Shown one piece after another: positions 45,034 to 54,246 of a stretch of DNA of 64,000 bases. The notes under the pieces are model-generated. The model was given only the letters and a program-made list of their open reading frames with translations. It searched no databases and was not told the DNA's origin. Positions within the stretch are counted from its first letter, which is position 1. Each line of letters begins with the position of its first letter. The DNA comes from Bifidobacterium mongoliense DSM 21395 (lineage in GTDB: Bacteria; Actinomycetota; Actinomycetes; Actinomycetales; Bifidobacteriaceae): the NCBI RefSeq assembly GCF_000741285.1, contig NZ_JGZE01000002.1, forward strand, positions 1 through 64,000, in the 5' to 3' direction. Position numbers and translations under genes: made by a program.

Positions 45034-46083
45034 ATGAGCACACTCAACGGTAAGCGCGCCGAGGCGCAGCAGCAGGGCAGGAAGATCAAGGTGGCCATCC
45101 TGGGCGCCGGTGGCATCGCCCACGCCATGGCGCTGACCCTCAATCGCATGGCCGACGACCCGAGGTACACGAACCTGGTCAAACCATATGCCGTGGCCGC
45201 CCGCGACGGTGAGCGCGCCGCCGACTTCGCCCGGCAGTACGGCCTGCCGGTGTCCTATGGATCCTACGAGGAGATGCTCGCCGATCCCGAGGTCGATCTG
45301 GTCTACATCGCCACCCCCCACAGCCTGCATGCCGAGCAAGGCGAACAATGCCTCAGGGCGGGCAAGAACATCCTGGTGGAGAAGTCGTTCACCGCCAACA
45401 CGGCGCAGGCCGAACGACTGCTGGCCACGGCGCGCGAGACCGGTCTGCTGTGCACCGAAGCGATCTGGACGCGGTACATGCCCTCGCGCACGATCATCCA
45501 CGATCTGCTGGCCTCGGGCATCATCGGCGAGATTCGTACGGTGAGCGCGAACCTGGGATACACGATCACCGGCAAGGCCCGTCTGACCGACCCCGCGTTG
45601 GCCGGTGGCGCCCTGCTCGACGTCGGGGTCTACCCCCTCAACTTCGTCGACATGATCCTCGAGGGCAGGCCCTACGACCGCATGGCCACCGCGATGACCC
45701 CCTACCAGACCGGCGTGGATGCGCAGAGCACGACGACCCTGTTCTACCCCGACACCGTCATGGCCGTGGCTTACTCCTCGATGGTTTCGATCTCGGACCG
45801 CGACGGCGTCGTATGGGGCACGGACGGACACCTCATCTGCCGGAACATCAATGACATCAGTGCGGTGGATGTGTACGACCGCGACTACCGGTTGGTCAAG
45901 CACGTCGACATGCCCGAACAGCTCACCGGCTATGAGTACGAGGTCGCCTCGGCCGCCAACGCGATCCTCGACGGCGCGCGCGAATGCCCTGAAGCGCCGC
46001 ATACGGACACGCTGCGGATCATGCGGCTCATGGACGACATCCGGGGGCAGTGGGGTCTGCGTTTCCCCTTCGAACAGGAGTAA
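45034..46083 (+). CDS. Gfo/Idh/MocA-family oxidoreductase
   Basis: A 349-residue NAD(P)-dependent sugar or polyol dehydrogenase. The Rossmann motif is KVAILGAGGIAHAMAL at residues about 18-33. VDLVYIATPHSLHAEQ follows, then ILVEKSFTAN at the usual EKP position, where Pro is replaced by Ser. The C-terminal domain has GGALLDVGVYPLNFVDMI, with the catalytic Asp/His-region replaced by a VGVYP pattern typical of the dihydrodiol-dehydrogenase-like branch. ATG 45034 follows AAGGAGACGG. It is convergent with the sortase gene, 38 bp apart. Substrate unknown. Confidence 0.9.
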   Translation: MSTLNGKRAEAQQQGRKIKVAILGAGGIAHAMALTLNRMADDPRYTNLVKPYAVAARDGERAADFARQYGLPVSYGSYEEMLADPEVDLVYIATPHSLHAEQGEQCLRAGKNILVEKSFTANTAQAERLLATARETGLLCTEAIWTRYMPSRTIIHDLLASGIIGEIRTVSANLGYTITGKARLTDPALAGGALLDVGVYPLNFVDMILEGRPYDRMATAMTPYQTGVDAQSTTTLFYPDTVMAVAYSSMVSISDRDGVVWGTDGHLICRNINDISAVDVYDRDYRLVKHVDMPEQLTGYEYEVASAANAILDGARECPEAPHTDTLRIMRLMDDIRGQWGLRFPFEQE

Positions 46084-46121
46084 CCTCCCGGGCTGGATGC
46101 GACGCCGGAACGCCGGGCGGT

Positions 46122-47051
46122 TCAGCGGGGTCGCGGCATCGTTCCCCGTGCGGACCTCGGCCTGGGCGGGTACCCCGAACGCCATACGAAGACGACGGAC
46201 GAGACCGCTCCAGCGGACAGTATGACCGCCCACCATGGGAATCCGGGCAGACCGGATGGTCGCTTAGCCGCGTCACGATCCTTCTTCGGCGTCGGAGTCA
46301 CACGCTGCCCCGTCACCAGGATGCGCTGCGAGTTGATTCCCAACGGCGTGCAGGTCACCAGAGCCACCAGATCCTTGTCCGGCTCCGCCTTCAATGAGGC
46401 GGTGTCGGACGGATCCACGACTCTGATGTCATGGACCCGATAGGTGAGCACCTGGTCCATGACCTCGATGGTGAAGGTGTCGCCCTTTCTGACCCTGTCG
46501 AGATTCGTGAACATGGTGGCGGTGGCCAGGCCGCGATGGCCGGTCAGCACGGCGTGGGTGCCCTTGCCACCCACCGGCAGGGATGTGCCCTCCAGGTGCC
46601 CGACGCCTTTGAGCAACGTCGCATCGGAGGTCCCGTGGTAAATGGGCAGATCCACATCGATGGCGGGGATGCGCAGCCTCGCCATAGTGCCTGACGGATT
46701 CACAAGAATCGTGTTGTAATCGAGCGATGCCTTCGTATCGCTGCTCATGCCAGCGCCGGTGGGCAGCCGATGGTTCGCCTCCAGCACCGCCCCCGATGAC
46801 AACGCGTCGTTATACTCGTGCGCCTCGCGCAGCTGCTGGGTGATGGACGGCGAGAGTGTGCCCGAATCAATCTGTTCGACGCTGGTCGCGATGACCCGGG
46901 ACTGGTCGTACTGGGCGAACCAGGCGGCCGCGGATGGATACGTAAGAACGACGAGATCTGCCATCACCATGAGTGCGGGTACCAAGGCATACCACCGCAG
47001 TCTCCAGCCGTGCGTCGTTCGCCCCATCGTCGTCGCGGTCCGTGTCGTCAC
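46122..47051 (-). CDS. Class C (pilus-type) sortase
   Basis: About 309 residues with membrane helices at both ends (YALVPALMVMADLVVLTYP and WWAVILSAGAVSSVVFVW). The catalytic set is complete: His in AVLTGHRGL, Cys in LVTCTPLGINSQRILV and Arg in the same segment. A lid-like NPSGTM segment precedes the core. Class C sortases polymerise pilins; no pilin gene is in the window. The start is uncertain: GTG 47051 sits too close to GGGAGG, and ATG 47027 is the alternative. Convergent with the Gfo/Idh/MocA gene. Confidence 0.87.
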   Translation of the reverse strand: MTTRTATTMGRTTHGWRLRWYALVPALMVMADLVVLTYPSAAAWFAQYDQSRVIATSVEQIDSGTLSPSITQQLREAHEYNDALSSGAVLEANHRLPTGAGMSSDTKASLDYNTILVNPSGTMARLRIPAIDVDLPIYHGTSDATLLKGVGHLEGTSLPVGGKGTHAVLTGHRGLATATMFTNLDRVRKGDTFTIEVMDQVLTYRVHDIRVVDPSDTASLKAEPDKDLVALVTCTPLGINSQRILVTGQRVTPTPKKDRDAAKRPSGLPGFPWWAVILSAGAVSSVVFVWRSGYPPRPRSARGTMPRPR

Positions 47052-47301
47052 CTCCCGCTCCGACTCCCCGGTAGCGCGAATCTACCGGGCACGCGGTGAT
47101 TTCGAGTCCACGGATCGATGACGAGGACCGGTATGCGCGTTGCGTTCGTTGTCGGTCATTGTTCCCCCGCCACCATCGTCTGCATCATCATCGTCTGCCT
47201 GTTTCATCATAGAACACGGACCGTGCCCTCCGCCTCGACTCCCACCGGTTCGCACGACGCGTTCCGTCGTCACCCCGGCGATACGCGCTGCGATCAAGAA
47301 T

Positions 47302-47323
47302 CCACCGTGATGAACCACGGTGG
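47302..47323. promoter_or_regulatory. Inverted repeat upstream of the 568-residue protein gene
   Basis: CCACCGTG (47302-47309) and CACGGTGG (47316-47323) with an ATGAAC centre, 115 bp before the start at 47438 and directly followed by GTATGCT, a possible -10. The remaining spacer from 47052 contains a 15-bp-spaced CATCGTCTGC duplicate (47174 and 47189) and no gene. Confidence 0.5.
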
Positions 47324-47437
47324 GTATGCTGGTGGACACACGTAGGGACGCTTCGTCGGCAATCCGGCCCACAGCCCGAGCGTGATGGCATCAATCCCAC
47401 AACCATCTCCCACCAACGCAACGAAGGAGCATCACCC

Positions 47438-49144
47438 ATGAGCATGGACTTCCTGACCTTCTTCGACGACTTCAAGATCACGGGTACGGGCAAGCACGCG
47501 CATCCGCGGACCGAGGCGGACGACCGCGATGCGATGCACCGTTCGTCGCTGCCATGCCGCCAGCTCAACCTGCTGCGCGACTTCGTCGACGGGGAATCCG
47601 ATTCCTTCGCTTCCGAGGATGGCCCCACGTTCCTGTGGGACGCGCAGATCGAGGACATCTCGAGCCGCAATGACCTTGTGGCCATCGAGAACTCCCCCGT
47701 GGCGCCGAAGGACCAGGCGCACGAGGTCATGGCCCGGCCCATCGAATGGTATTTCAACGGTTTGGCCTCGGTTATTCCGACCGCGCAACGCCATGATATC
47801 GGCATTGAGATCCCCAACGAAGACATGCCGACCTACCACGCCGACTCCGAGGCCCTGGCCGGCGTGCGCAGCGTGGTGGCCAATGCCACGGCAAGCACGC
47901 ATTGGCTCGACGCCGCCACGAACCTCGCCTCCGCGTTGGGGCTCACCGCGGTGTTCCTGAGCAACGTGGCCGACCGCAACAATGAGGGATTCGACTTCAT
48001 CAACGATCTGACGCGTACCGTGCGCATCTATTTCGATTCACTGGCGCGCAACGCCACGCCGTCGGTTGCCGGCCAGGCGCTGAACACCCTGGTGTCGTCG
48101 GTGTGCAACGAGAATTTCATGCTCAACCCCGTGCAGATGGTCGAAATCCTCTCCTGCACGTTGTCCTACGCCCGCTGGGACGACACCCGCATCCTCGCCT
48201 TCGACGCGATCGCCAAGGCCGATGCCGCCGTGACGACGTTCCTTAGCACGTTGCGCGAGCATGGCGACCAGGCGGACACCAACGAGGTGGACATGACCGA
48301 GGCGTCGGTGCTGTCCGGTCTCATCGACCACGATCAGACCGAGGATCTGCACACGCACTACGACCATCTCATGCTGTTCCTGCGCCACGATCTGCTGCGA
48401 TTGAGCGGTGATCACGAGGCGGCGAACCGGGTGCTGTCCGACCACGTGGGCACCCCGCCGTTCGCCGACGTGCTCGCGGCCCGACTCATCCACGAGGAAC
48501 GATGGGAGGATCTGCTCGGGTTCTGTGATACCCTGCTCGCCCACTCCCCCAATCAGCAGCTGCTGCTCTTCCCCATGGACATAGCGCCCTACGGTTGGGA
48601 TTCATTGCGCGAAGGGGCCTTGGAATCGCTGGGGCGCCGCGAGGATCTGCGCATCCTGTATCGCCAGCGGATCGTGGAAGCGTACGACGCCGACGAGATC
48701 TTCAACGTGCATTGCCTCAAAGCCCTGAGCGCCGACGACTGGCCCGATCAGGTGCGCCGCATCGTCGACGAATACGACGACGGATTGGATCGCTTCACCC
48801 GGAACATGGCCTACGAGCACCTGCTCATCAGCGAGCATCTGGGTGAGGAGGCATGTCGGTACGCGGAGAATTTCCCCAAGGCCCGGGCCAAACTGGCGAA
48901 GACGATCGCCGCTTACCAGCCCGACACGGCCCGTAGGATCATCCTGGGGCCGTTGGGCCTGGATGGTTCGTATCACGGCAATCTGCCGAATCGACGTGAG
49001 GCCTACCGACGCATCGTCCGTGCCCTGACGAAATACGCGTCGGTTTTCACCGTGGCCGAGGCCCAGCAGGTCGCTTCGCGTCTGGTGGAACGCTATCCGT
49101 CACGTCGGCTGCTCGCCGAAGCGCTGCACGCCTTCCTGGAGTGA
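47438..49144 (+). CDS. Large helical protein of unknown function
   Basis: A 568-residue soluble protein. I do not recognise a catalytic motif. From about residue 150 it is built of repeated amphipathic helices, resembling TPR-like superhelices: NATPSVAGQALNTLVSSVCN, ANRVLSDHVGTPPFADVLAA, EERWEDLLGFCDTLLAHSP, then a C-terminal half with RREDLRILYRQRIVEAYDAD, and ARKLAKTIAAYQ-like helices. The final VASRLVERYPSRRLLAEAL looks like a short dimerisation helix. No signal peptide or membrane segment. ATG 47438 has AACGAAGGAGCATCACCC before it. It stands alone between sortase and def. Conserved-hypothetical status in bifidobacteria is likely but untested here. Confidence 0.7.
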   Translation: MSMDFLTFFDDFKITGTGKHAHPRTEADDRDAMHRSSLPCRQLNLLRDFVDGESDSFASEDGPTFLWDAQIEDISSRNDLVAIENSPVAPKDQAHEVMARPIEWYFNGLASVIPTAQRHDIGIEIPNEDMPTYHADSEALAGVRSVVANATASTHWLDAATNLASALGLTAVFLSNVADRNNEGFDFINDLTRTVRIYFDSLARNATPSVAGQALNTLVSSVCNENFMLNPVQMVEILSCTLSYARWDDTRILAFDAIAKADAAVTTFLSTLREHGDQADTNEVDMTEASVLSGLIDHDQTEDLHTHYDHLMLFLRHDLLRLSGDHEAANRVLSDHVGTPPFADVLAARLIHEERWEDLLGFCDTLLAHSPNQQLLLFPMDIAPYGWDSLREGALESLGRREDLRILYRQRIVEAYDADEIFNVHCLKALSADDWPDQVRRIVDEYDDGLDRFTRNMAYEHLLISEHLGEEACRYAENFPKARAKLAKTIAAYQPDTARRIILGPLGLDGSYHGNLPNRREAYRRIVRALTKYASVFTVAEAQQVASRLVERYPSRRLLAEALHAFLE

Positions 49145-49164
49145 AGGTGTTCGGTGTGTGCGCC

Positions 49165-49183
49165 GTACCCCTGCACGGGGTAC
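49165..49183. terminator. Terminator between the helical-protein gene and def
   Basis: GTACCCC (49165-49171) and GGGGTAC (49177-49183) pair around TGCAC, 20 bp past the stop of the rightward gene. Confidence 0.65.
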
Positions 49184-49275
49184 ACGCCTAATGGCATTGC
49201 CACAGATGACAACCCCATGGTTGGCAACGCAACCGATGCCTTCGTATGGGATCACACCACAGCGATGATCTCGAA

Positions 49276-49929
49276 CTAGATGGCGAAGCCCAGCTCTTCG
49301 GCCGCGGCTGTCGGGACCGGATCCTCGGCCCAATAGTCCTCGAGGTTCTCGTCGGTGCTGAGCGAACGAATCTCCGCCCGGTCGATGTACAGCTCGCCGC
49401 TGAGATGATCGGTCTCGTGCTGGAAGATGCGCGCGGGCCAGCCGTGGAGCCGTTCCTCGTGCTGGTGCCCTTTCTCGTCCTGCCAGCGTGCGGTGATGTC
49501 AAGCCAACGCTGCCGCACCGCTTGGAATCCGGGGACACTCAGGCACCCTTCATAGAAGCTGCGGGTTTCGACACCGACCGGCTCATAGACGGGGTTGATG
49601 ATCGCGTGGAACGGGAATTCGGCGATTTCGCGCGGATCCTCGTCATCATCACGCAGATGGTCCTCCACGACCGCGAAGGCGAACCCCAGCCCGATCTGCG
49701 GGGCGGCAAGCCCCACGCCGGGGGCTTCGACCATGGTCGTGTGCATCATGTCGATGAGTTTGGACAGCGTGTTCGCGCTGAGCTGGCCATGATAGCGCAC
49801 GGCCCGACGACGCAGGATCGGCACGCCGGCGTGAACGATGGGGAGGATGTGATCCTCGCCCGCGGTCTTCATGAGTTGTTCGACGGCGCGATTGAGGCCG
49901 ATGTCGATCTTCGCGTTGTGGCCGAACAT
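49276..49929 (-). CDS. def: Peptide deformylase
   Basis: A 217-residue metalloenzyme removing the formyl group from new proteins. All three motifs are present: GVGLAAPQIG, EGCLSVPGF with the metal Cys, and QHETDHLSG with the HExxH pair of metal His residues. The ATG at 49929 overlaps the glmM stop (TGATG). The C-terminal about 35 residues are acidic and longer than in minimal deformylases. Its coupling to glmM appears to be a lineage-specific arrangement. Confidence 0.95.
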   Translation of the reverse strand: MFGHNAKIDIGLNRAVEQLMKTAGEDHILPIVHAGVPILRRRAVRYHGQLSANTLSKLIDMMHTTMVEAPGVGLAAPQIGLGFAFAVVEDHLRDDDEDPREIAEFPFHAIINPVYEPVGVETRSFYEGCLSVPGFQAVRQRWLDITARWQDEKGHQHEERLHGWPARIFQHETDHLSGELYIDRAEIRSLSTDENLEDYWAEDPVPTAAAEELGFAI

Positions 49930-51311
49930 CAGAGAGCGAGCTCCTCCGCCACCACTGCGGCGAGACGGGCGCAGACCTCGTTGGCCTGACGCTGGGTCTC
50001 GGCCTCGGCCATGACCCTGACGAGCGGTTCGGTGCCGCTGGCGCGCAGCAGGACCCTGCCCGAGTCGCCGAGCAGCTTGGATTCGCGGGCCACCGCCGCC
50101 TGGACGATGGCATTCGTGGACACGGCCTGCTTGTCGACGTGAGGCACGTTGACCAGCTGCTGCGGCAGCTGCGGAAAATCGGCCGCGAGGGACTTGAGGC
50201 TCTTGCCGGAGGACACGACCTCGTTGCACAGGGTCAGCGCGGTCAGGGTGCCGTCGCCGGTGGTGGCGAATTCGCGGTTGATCACATGGCCGGACTGTTC
50301 GCCGCCGATCGAGTAATCACCGCGCAGCATCTCCTCGAGTACGTAGCGGTCGCCGACGTTGGTCTGCACCGTGTCGATGCCCATGTCCTTGAGCGCAAGC
50401 TTGAGTCCAAGGTTGCTCATGACGGTGACGACGAGCGTGTCATGGTTGAGCTTGCCGGCGCGGTGCTTGGCCCGGGCCAGGATGCCCATGATCTGATCGC
50501 CGTTCACCATGGTCCCGTCCTCGTCGACGGCGAGGCAGCGGTCCGCGTCGCCGTCGAAGGCGACGCCCAGCACAGCGTCCGAAGCCTTGACCATGGCCTG
50601 GAGCTGCTCGGGATGGGTGGAACCGGCGTTGCGGTTGATGTTATAGCCGTCAGGCGAGGCGTTGATGACGACGACCTCGGCACCGGCACGGCGCAATGCC
50701 GCCGGCGCGACGACGGAGGTCGCCCCGTTGGCACAGTCGGCGACGATCTTGAGTCCCTGCAGCGGCTTCGGCTGGGCCTTGCCCGGCTCGATCGGCGCGA
50801 TGGCGGAGACGAGATGGTCGATGTACCGGTTCGTCGCGGTGGTCATGTCACTGCTGATGCGGCCCACGCCGGCGCCGGTGGGACGTTCCCAATCCTGTCC
50901 GAGGACCGCCTCGATCTCGTCCTCCTTGGTGTCCGGCAGCTTGAAGCCGCCGCGTGCGAAGAACTTGATGCCGTTGTCGGGCATGGGGTTGTGCGATGCC
51001 GAAATCACCGCACCCATCTCGACGTTGAGCACCGAGGTGAGGTAAGCCACGCCGGGCGTGGGGATGATGCCGGCGTCGATGACGTCGAATCCGCCCGCGC
51101 TCATGCCCGCCGACAACGCGGCGGCGAGGAAATCACCCGAGACGCGGGTGTCGCGGCCGATCAAGGCACGACGACGCCCCTCGTGGGGTGCGCCACCGTG
51201 CGAATCGCCCAACACCCGAACCGCGGCGTCGCCGAGGTCCAACGCCAACTGTGCGGTCAGCTTCTTATTCGCCAATCCGCGAACACCATCGGTCCCAAAC
51301 ATCCTAGGCAT
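49929..51311 (-). CDS. glmM: Phosphoglucosamine mutase
   Basis: A 460-residue enzyme that converts glucosamine 6-phosphate to glucosamine 1-phosphate for peptidoglycan precursors. N terminus MFGTDGVRGLANKKLT, active serine in GAVISASHNPMPDNG, metal loop GVAFDGDADRCLAVDE, sugar loop GGEQSGHVI and phosphate loop RASGTEPLVRV are all intact. The start at 51311 (MPRMFGTDG) follows GAAGGATAG. def begins at the stop codon. pepN lies upstream on the same strand, separated by a terminator hairpin. Confidence 0.97.
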   Translation of the reverse strand: MPRMFGTDGVRGLANKKLTAQLALDLGDAAVRVLGDSHGGAPHEGRRRALIGRDTRVSGDFLAAALSAGMSAGGFDVIDAGIIPTPGVAYLTSVLNVEMGAVISASHNPMPDNGIKFFARGGFKLPDTKEDEIEAVLGQDWERPTGAGVGRISSDMTTATNRYIDHLVSAIAPIEPGKAQPKPLQGLKIVADCANGATSVVAPAALRRAGAEVVVINASPDGYNINRNAGSTHPEQLQAMVKASDAVLGVAFDGDADRCLAVDEDGTMVNGDQIMGILARAKHRAGKLNHDTLVVTVMSNLGLKLALKDMGIDTVQTNVGDRYVLEEMLRGDYSIGGEQSGHVINREFATTGDGTLTALTLCNEVVSSGKSLKSLAADFPQLPQQLVNVPHVDKQAVSTNAIVQAAVARESKLLGDSGRVLLRASGTEPLVRVMAEAETQRQANEVCARLAAVVAEELAL

Positions 51312-51375
51312 ATGCTTCTATCCTTCGCTTACGAACAACTTGCCACCATCCATATTACGTATGCAACGGTATCGC

Positions 51376-51411
51376 GCGGGGGAACCCGACGAAACTGCCC
51401 GGTTCCCCCGC
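51376..51411 (-). terminator. Terminator after pepN
   Basis: GCGGGGGAACC (51376-51386) and GGTTCCCCCGC (51401-51411) pair perfectly over 11 bp, 64 bp past the pepN stop and before glmM. Confidence 0.8.
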
Positions 51412-51474
51412 ATTTGGCGGCGCCTCAAGGAATCTACTCCGAGGGCGTCCCCATACCAAGCGAGCATCGCCGGG

Positions 51475-54081
51475 TTACAGCGCCTCGTTGTAGGCGCGCA
51501 CCATGAGCGTGCGCTGCGAGGTCTCGAGGTTCGCGCTGATGAGATGGCGCAGGGCGCGGTCGGCCTCCGTATGGGCGGCGATCCACCGTTGCCCGGCCTC
51601 GACGAGCGCCTTCGGATCGGCGTGGATCGGGTACAGCCCTCCGATCAGGCTTTCGGCCATATGGAAGGAACGGTGTTCCCAGATCCAGTCGACGGCCTCG
51701 TAATACCGTGCGACATAAGGCTGGGCGAGCGACTCCCGGGCGGAGGCGAATCCGGCGATCACGGCCTCGAGCTGGCTGTTGGTCAGCTCCTCGTGATGCA
51801 ACGCCTGATCCCAGGCCCACGACTTTGCCTCACCGGTCGCACGCGAAGCCTTGGCGGCATAGGCGAACTCGCGGTTCTCCGTGGTGTCGCGCTTGGCGAG
51901 CTCGCGGTCGATGCCGGCATCGTCAATGAGATTCGTCCTGGCCAGCGCCCGGATGATGACCCAGCGCAGGTTGTTGTCGATCTCGAGACCTTCCAGGGTC
52001 ACCGAACCGTCGAGCAGCCCCTGGGCGTCACGGGCGAACTCCTCGTCGCCCTCCTGCCCATAGGACAGATAGGCCATGACCAGCTGCAGTTGTTCGTCGG
52101 AGCCGGATTCGGCAGCGTTGGCCAGCTTCCACAGCTCCTGCGCGGTGTGCTGCATGGTGCGCTCACGATCGGCGGACGCCACGTAGTGCATGACCGTGGT
52201 GTTCAGCGTGCCGAGGGCATAGCGGAAGGTCGTGGACTCGTGCTCGGTCGACAGCATGGCGAGGCTCAGGTCGACGAAGTCCCGTGCCGGGTATCCGCCG
52301 TCGCGGGTCATGTCCCAGAAGGACAGCCAGATCACGGCGCGGGCCAGGGCGTCGGAGAACCGGTACAGGTTCTCGGCGGCGAAGGCCAACGAACGATCGT
52401 CAAACCGCAGCTTGGTGTAGGTCAGATCGTCGTCGTTCACGAGGATGAACGCCGGGCGGCGCTTGCCCACGAGGGCATCCACGGAGGTGGACTCGCCGTC
52501 GACGTCGAGTTCGACGCGATCGGTGCGGACCACGGCGCCGGTCTCGTCAACGTCGTAGCAGCCGATGGCCAAACTGTGCGCGCGTAGAATCGGGTGCTCG
52601 GCGGGCGCGCTCTGCTTCAAGGTCAGGGAGGCGATGATGCCGTCGGGGTTCTCCTCGACCTCGGTGCGGATCGTGTTGATACCCGCCTGCTCCAGCCACT
52701 GCTTCGACCAGGCCTTGAGGTCCCGACCGGAGGCGGATTCCAGCTCGCCGAGCAGGTCGGCCAGCGTGGCGTTGCCGTAGGCGTGGGCGTCGAGGTAATG
52801 GTTGATGCCAGTGAAGAACTGCTGACGCCCGACATAGGCGACCAGCTGCTTGAGTACGGAGGCACCCTTGGCATAGGTGATGCCGTCGAAGTTGACCTCG
52901 GTGTCGTGCAGGTCGTTGATCGGCGCGACGATGGGGTGGGTGGTGGACAGCTGGTCCTGGTTGAGGGCCCAGCTCTTCTCGCCCGAAGTGAACGTGGCCC
53001 AGGAATCGGTCCATTCGGTGGCTTCGGCCGTGCACAGGGTCGACATGAACTCGGCGAAGGATTCGTTGAGCCACAAATCATTCCACCACTTCATGGTGAC
53101 GTAGTCGCCGAACCACATGTGGGCGAGCTCGTGCAGGACCGTGACGACGCGGCGTTCGGCCAGGGCGTCGGTCACCTTGGATTCGAAGACGTAGGAGTCG
53201 CGGATGGTGACCATGCCGATGTTCTCCATGGCGCCCGCGTTGTATTCCGGCACGTAGATCTGGTCGTACTTGGCGTACGGGTAGGGCACGCCCCACGTCT
53301 TGGCGTAGAAGGCGAAGCCCTTCTTGGTGATGTCGAAGAGGTAGTCCACATCCTTGGCGAAGGCGTCGCGCAACGCCTGGCGGCAGTACATGGCCATGGG
53401 CACGGTGCGGCCGTCCTCGTTGGCGTATTCGGTGTGCCACTCGGCGTACGGGCCGGCGCAGATCGCAGTGAGGTAGGAGCTCATCTTCGGGGTGGTCTCG
53501 AAGACCCAGCGCCGCGCCGTCTCGGCCGGCCGGCCGCCCAGCGTGCCGTCGGCGGTCATGATGCCGTCGAGCAGCTCACGGTGTGCGACGGGCATGTTGG
53601 AGGTGACGATCCAGCTTTCGGGGGCTTGTACCGAGAAGTCGAAGATGGCCTTGAGATCGGGCTGGTCGAACACGGCGTAGACGCGGCGGGCATCGGGCAC
53701 CTCGAACTGGGTGTAAAGGTAGACGTTGCCGTCCGAGGGATCGACGCTGCGGTGCAGGCCCTCCCCCGTGTTGGAGTAGCGGCACAGGGCCTTGACGGTC
53801 ACGGTGTTGCGCTCCTGCAGATCATGCAGGGCGATGCGGTGATCCGCCACGCAGTACTCCGGGTTGACCGATTCGCCGTTCACGAGCACCGCGCTGACTT
53901 CGTCGGCGATCAGGTCGAGGAAGGTGTTGCTGCCGGTCTGCGCCCCGAAGGTGATGGTCGTCTCCGAGACGAACTGCTTCGGTCCCCGCGTCAGATCAAG
54001 TCCGACGGTGTAGTGAATCGGGGCCGAGATGACGGTCGCGCGCTCCTCGGCTTCGGTTCGGGTGAGATTGGCACCTGGCAT
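51475..54081 (-). CDS. pepN: Aminopeptidase N, M1 family
   Basis: An 868-residue zinc metallopeptidase releasing N-terminal residues from peptides. The exopeptidase motif GAMEN is at residues 283-287, and the zinc site HELAH at 317-321 with the third ligand Glu340 (WLNESFAE). The N-terminal beta domain and the C-terminal ERAP1-like helical domain give normal length. The start is ATG 54081 (MPGANLTRTEAEE) behind AAAGGGGG. No signal peptide, so it is cytosolic. Single gene between rnj and glmM. Confidence 0.96.
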   Translation of the reverse strand: MPGANLTRTEAEERATVISAPIHYTVGLDLTRGPKQFVSETTITFGAQTGSNTFLDLIADEVSAVLVNGESVNPEYCVADHRIALHDLQERNTVTVKALCRYSNTGEGLHRSVDPSDGNVYLYTQFEVPDARRVYAVFDQPDLKAIFDFSVQAPESWIVTSNMPVAHRELLDGIMTADGTLGGRPAETARRWVFETTPKMSSYLTAICAGPYAEWHTEYANEDGRTVPMAMYCRQALRDAFAKDVDYLFDITKKGFAFYAKTWGVPYPYAKYDQIYVPEYNAGAMENIGMVTIRDSYVFESKVTDALAERRVVTVLHELAHMWFGDYVTMKWWNDLWLNESFAEFMSTLCTAEATEWTDSWATFTSGEKSWALNQDQLSTTHPIVAPINDLHDTEVNFDGITYAKGASVLKQLVAYVGRQQFFTGINHYLDAHAYGNATLADLLGELESASGRDLKAWSKQWLEQAGINTIRTEVEENPDGIIASLTLKQSAPAEHPILRAHSLAIGCYDVDETGAVVRTDRVELDVDGESTSVDALVGKRRPAFILVNDDDLTYTKLRFDDRSLAFAAENLYRFSDALARAVIWLSFWDMTRDGGYPARDFVDLSLAMLSTEHESTTFRYALGTLNTTVMHYVASADRERTMQHTAQELWKLANAAESGSDEQLQLVMAYLSYGQEGDEEFARDAQGLLDGSVTLEGLEIDNNLRWVIIRALARTNLIDDAGIDRELAKRDTTENREFAYAAKASRATGEAKSWAWDQALHHEELTNSQLEAVIAGFASARESLAQPYVARYYEAVDWIWEHRSFHMAESLIGGLYPIHADPKALVEAGQRWIAAHTEADRALRHLISANLETSQRTLMVRAYNEAL

Positions 54082-54191
54082 GGTGCCCCCTTTCATGCGA
54101 TGCGGCGTGGAGGGATCCTATGCCGCGATGGTTGTCTGCTGGTGGATAAACGGATGAATCACATACATCAATGAACTGACGGACCGATGAC

Positions 54192-54228
54192 TGCGCCGAC
54201 GCCGTAGTGCAACCACGGCGTCGGCGCA
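54192..54228 (-). terminator. Terminator after rnj
   Basis: TGCGCCGACGCCG (54192-54204) and CGGCGTCGGCGCA (54216-54228) form a perfect 13-bp stem, 19 bp past the rnj stop. Confidence 0.8.
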
Positions 54229-54246
54229 AGGAAGCGACCGAATGAA

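Noticed and set aside
44737-46236. 499-codon minus frame opposite the Gfo/Idh/MocA gene
   Set aside because: The plus-strand gene has a Rossmann motif and ribosome site; the minus frame has neither.
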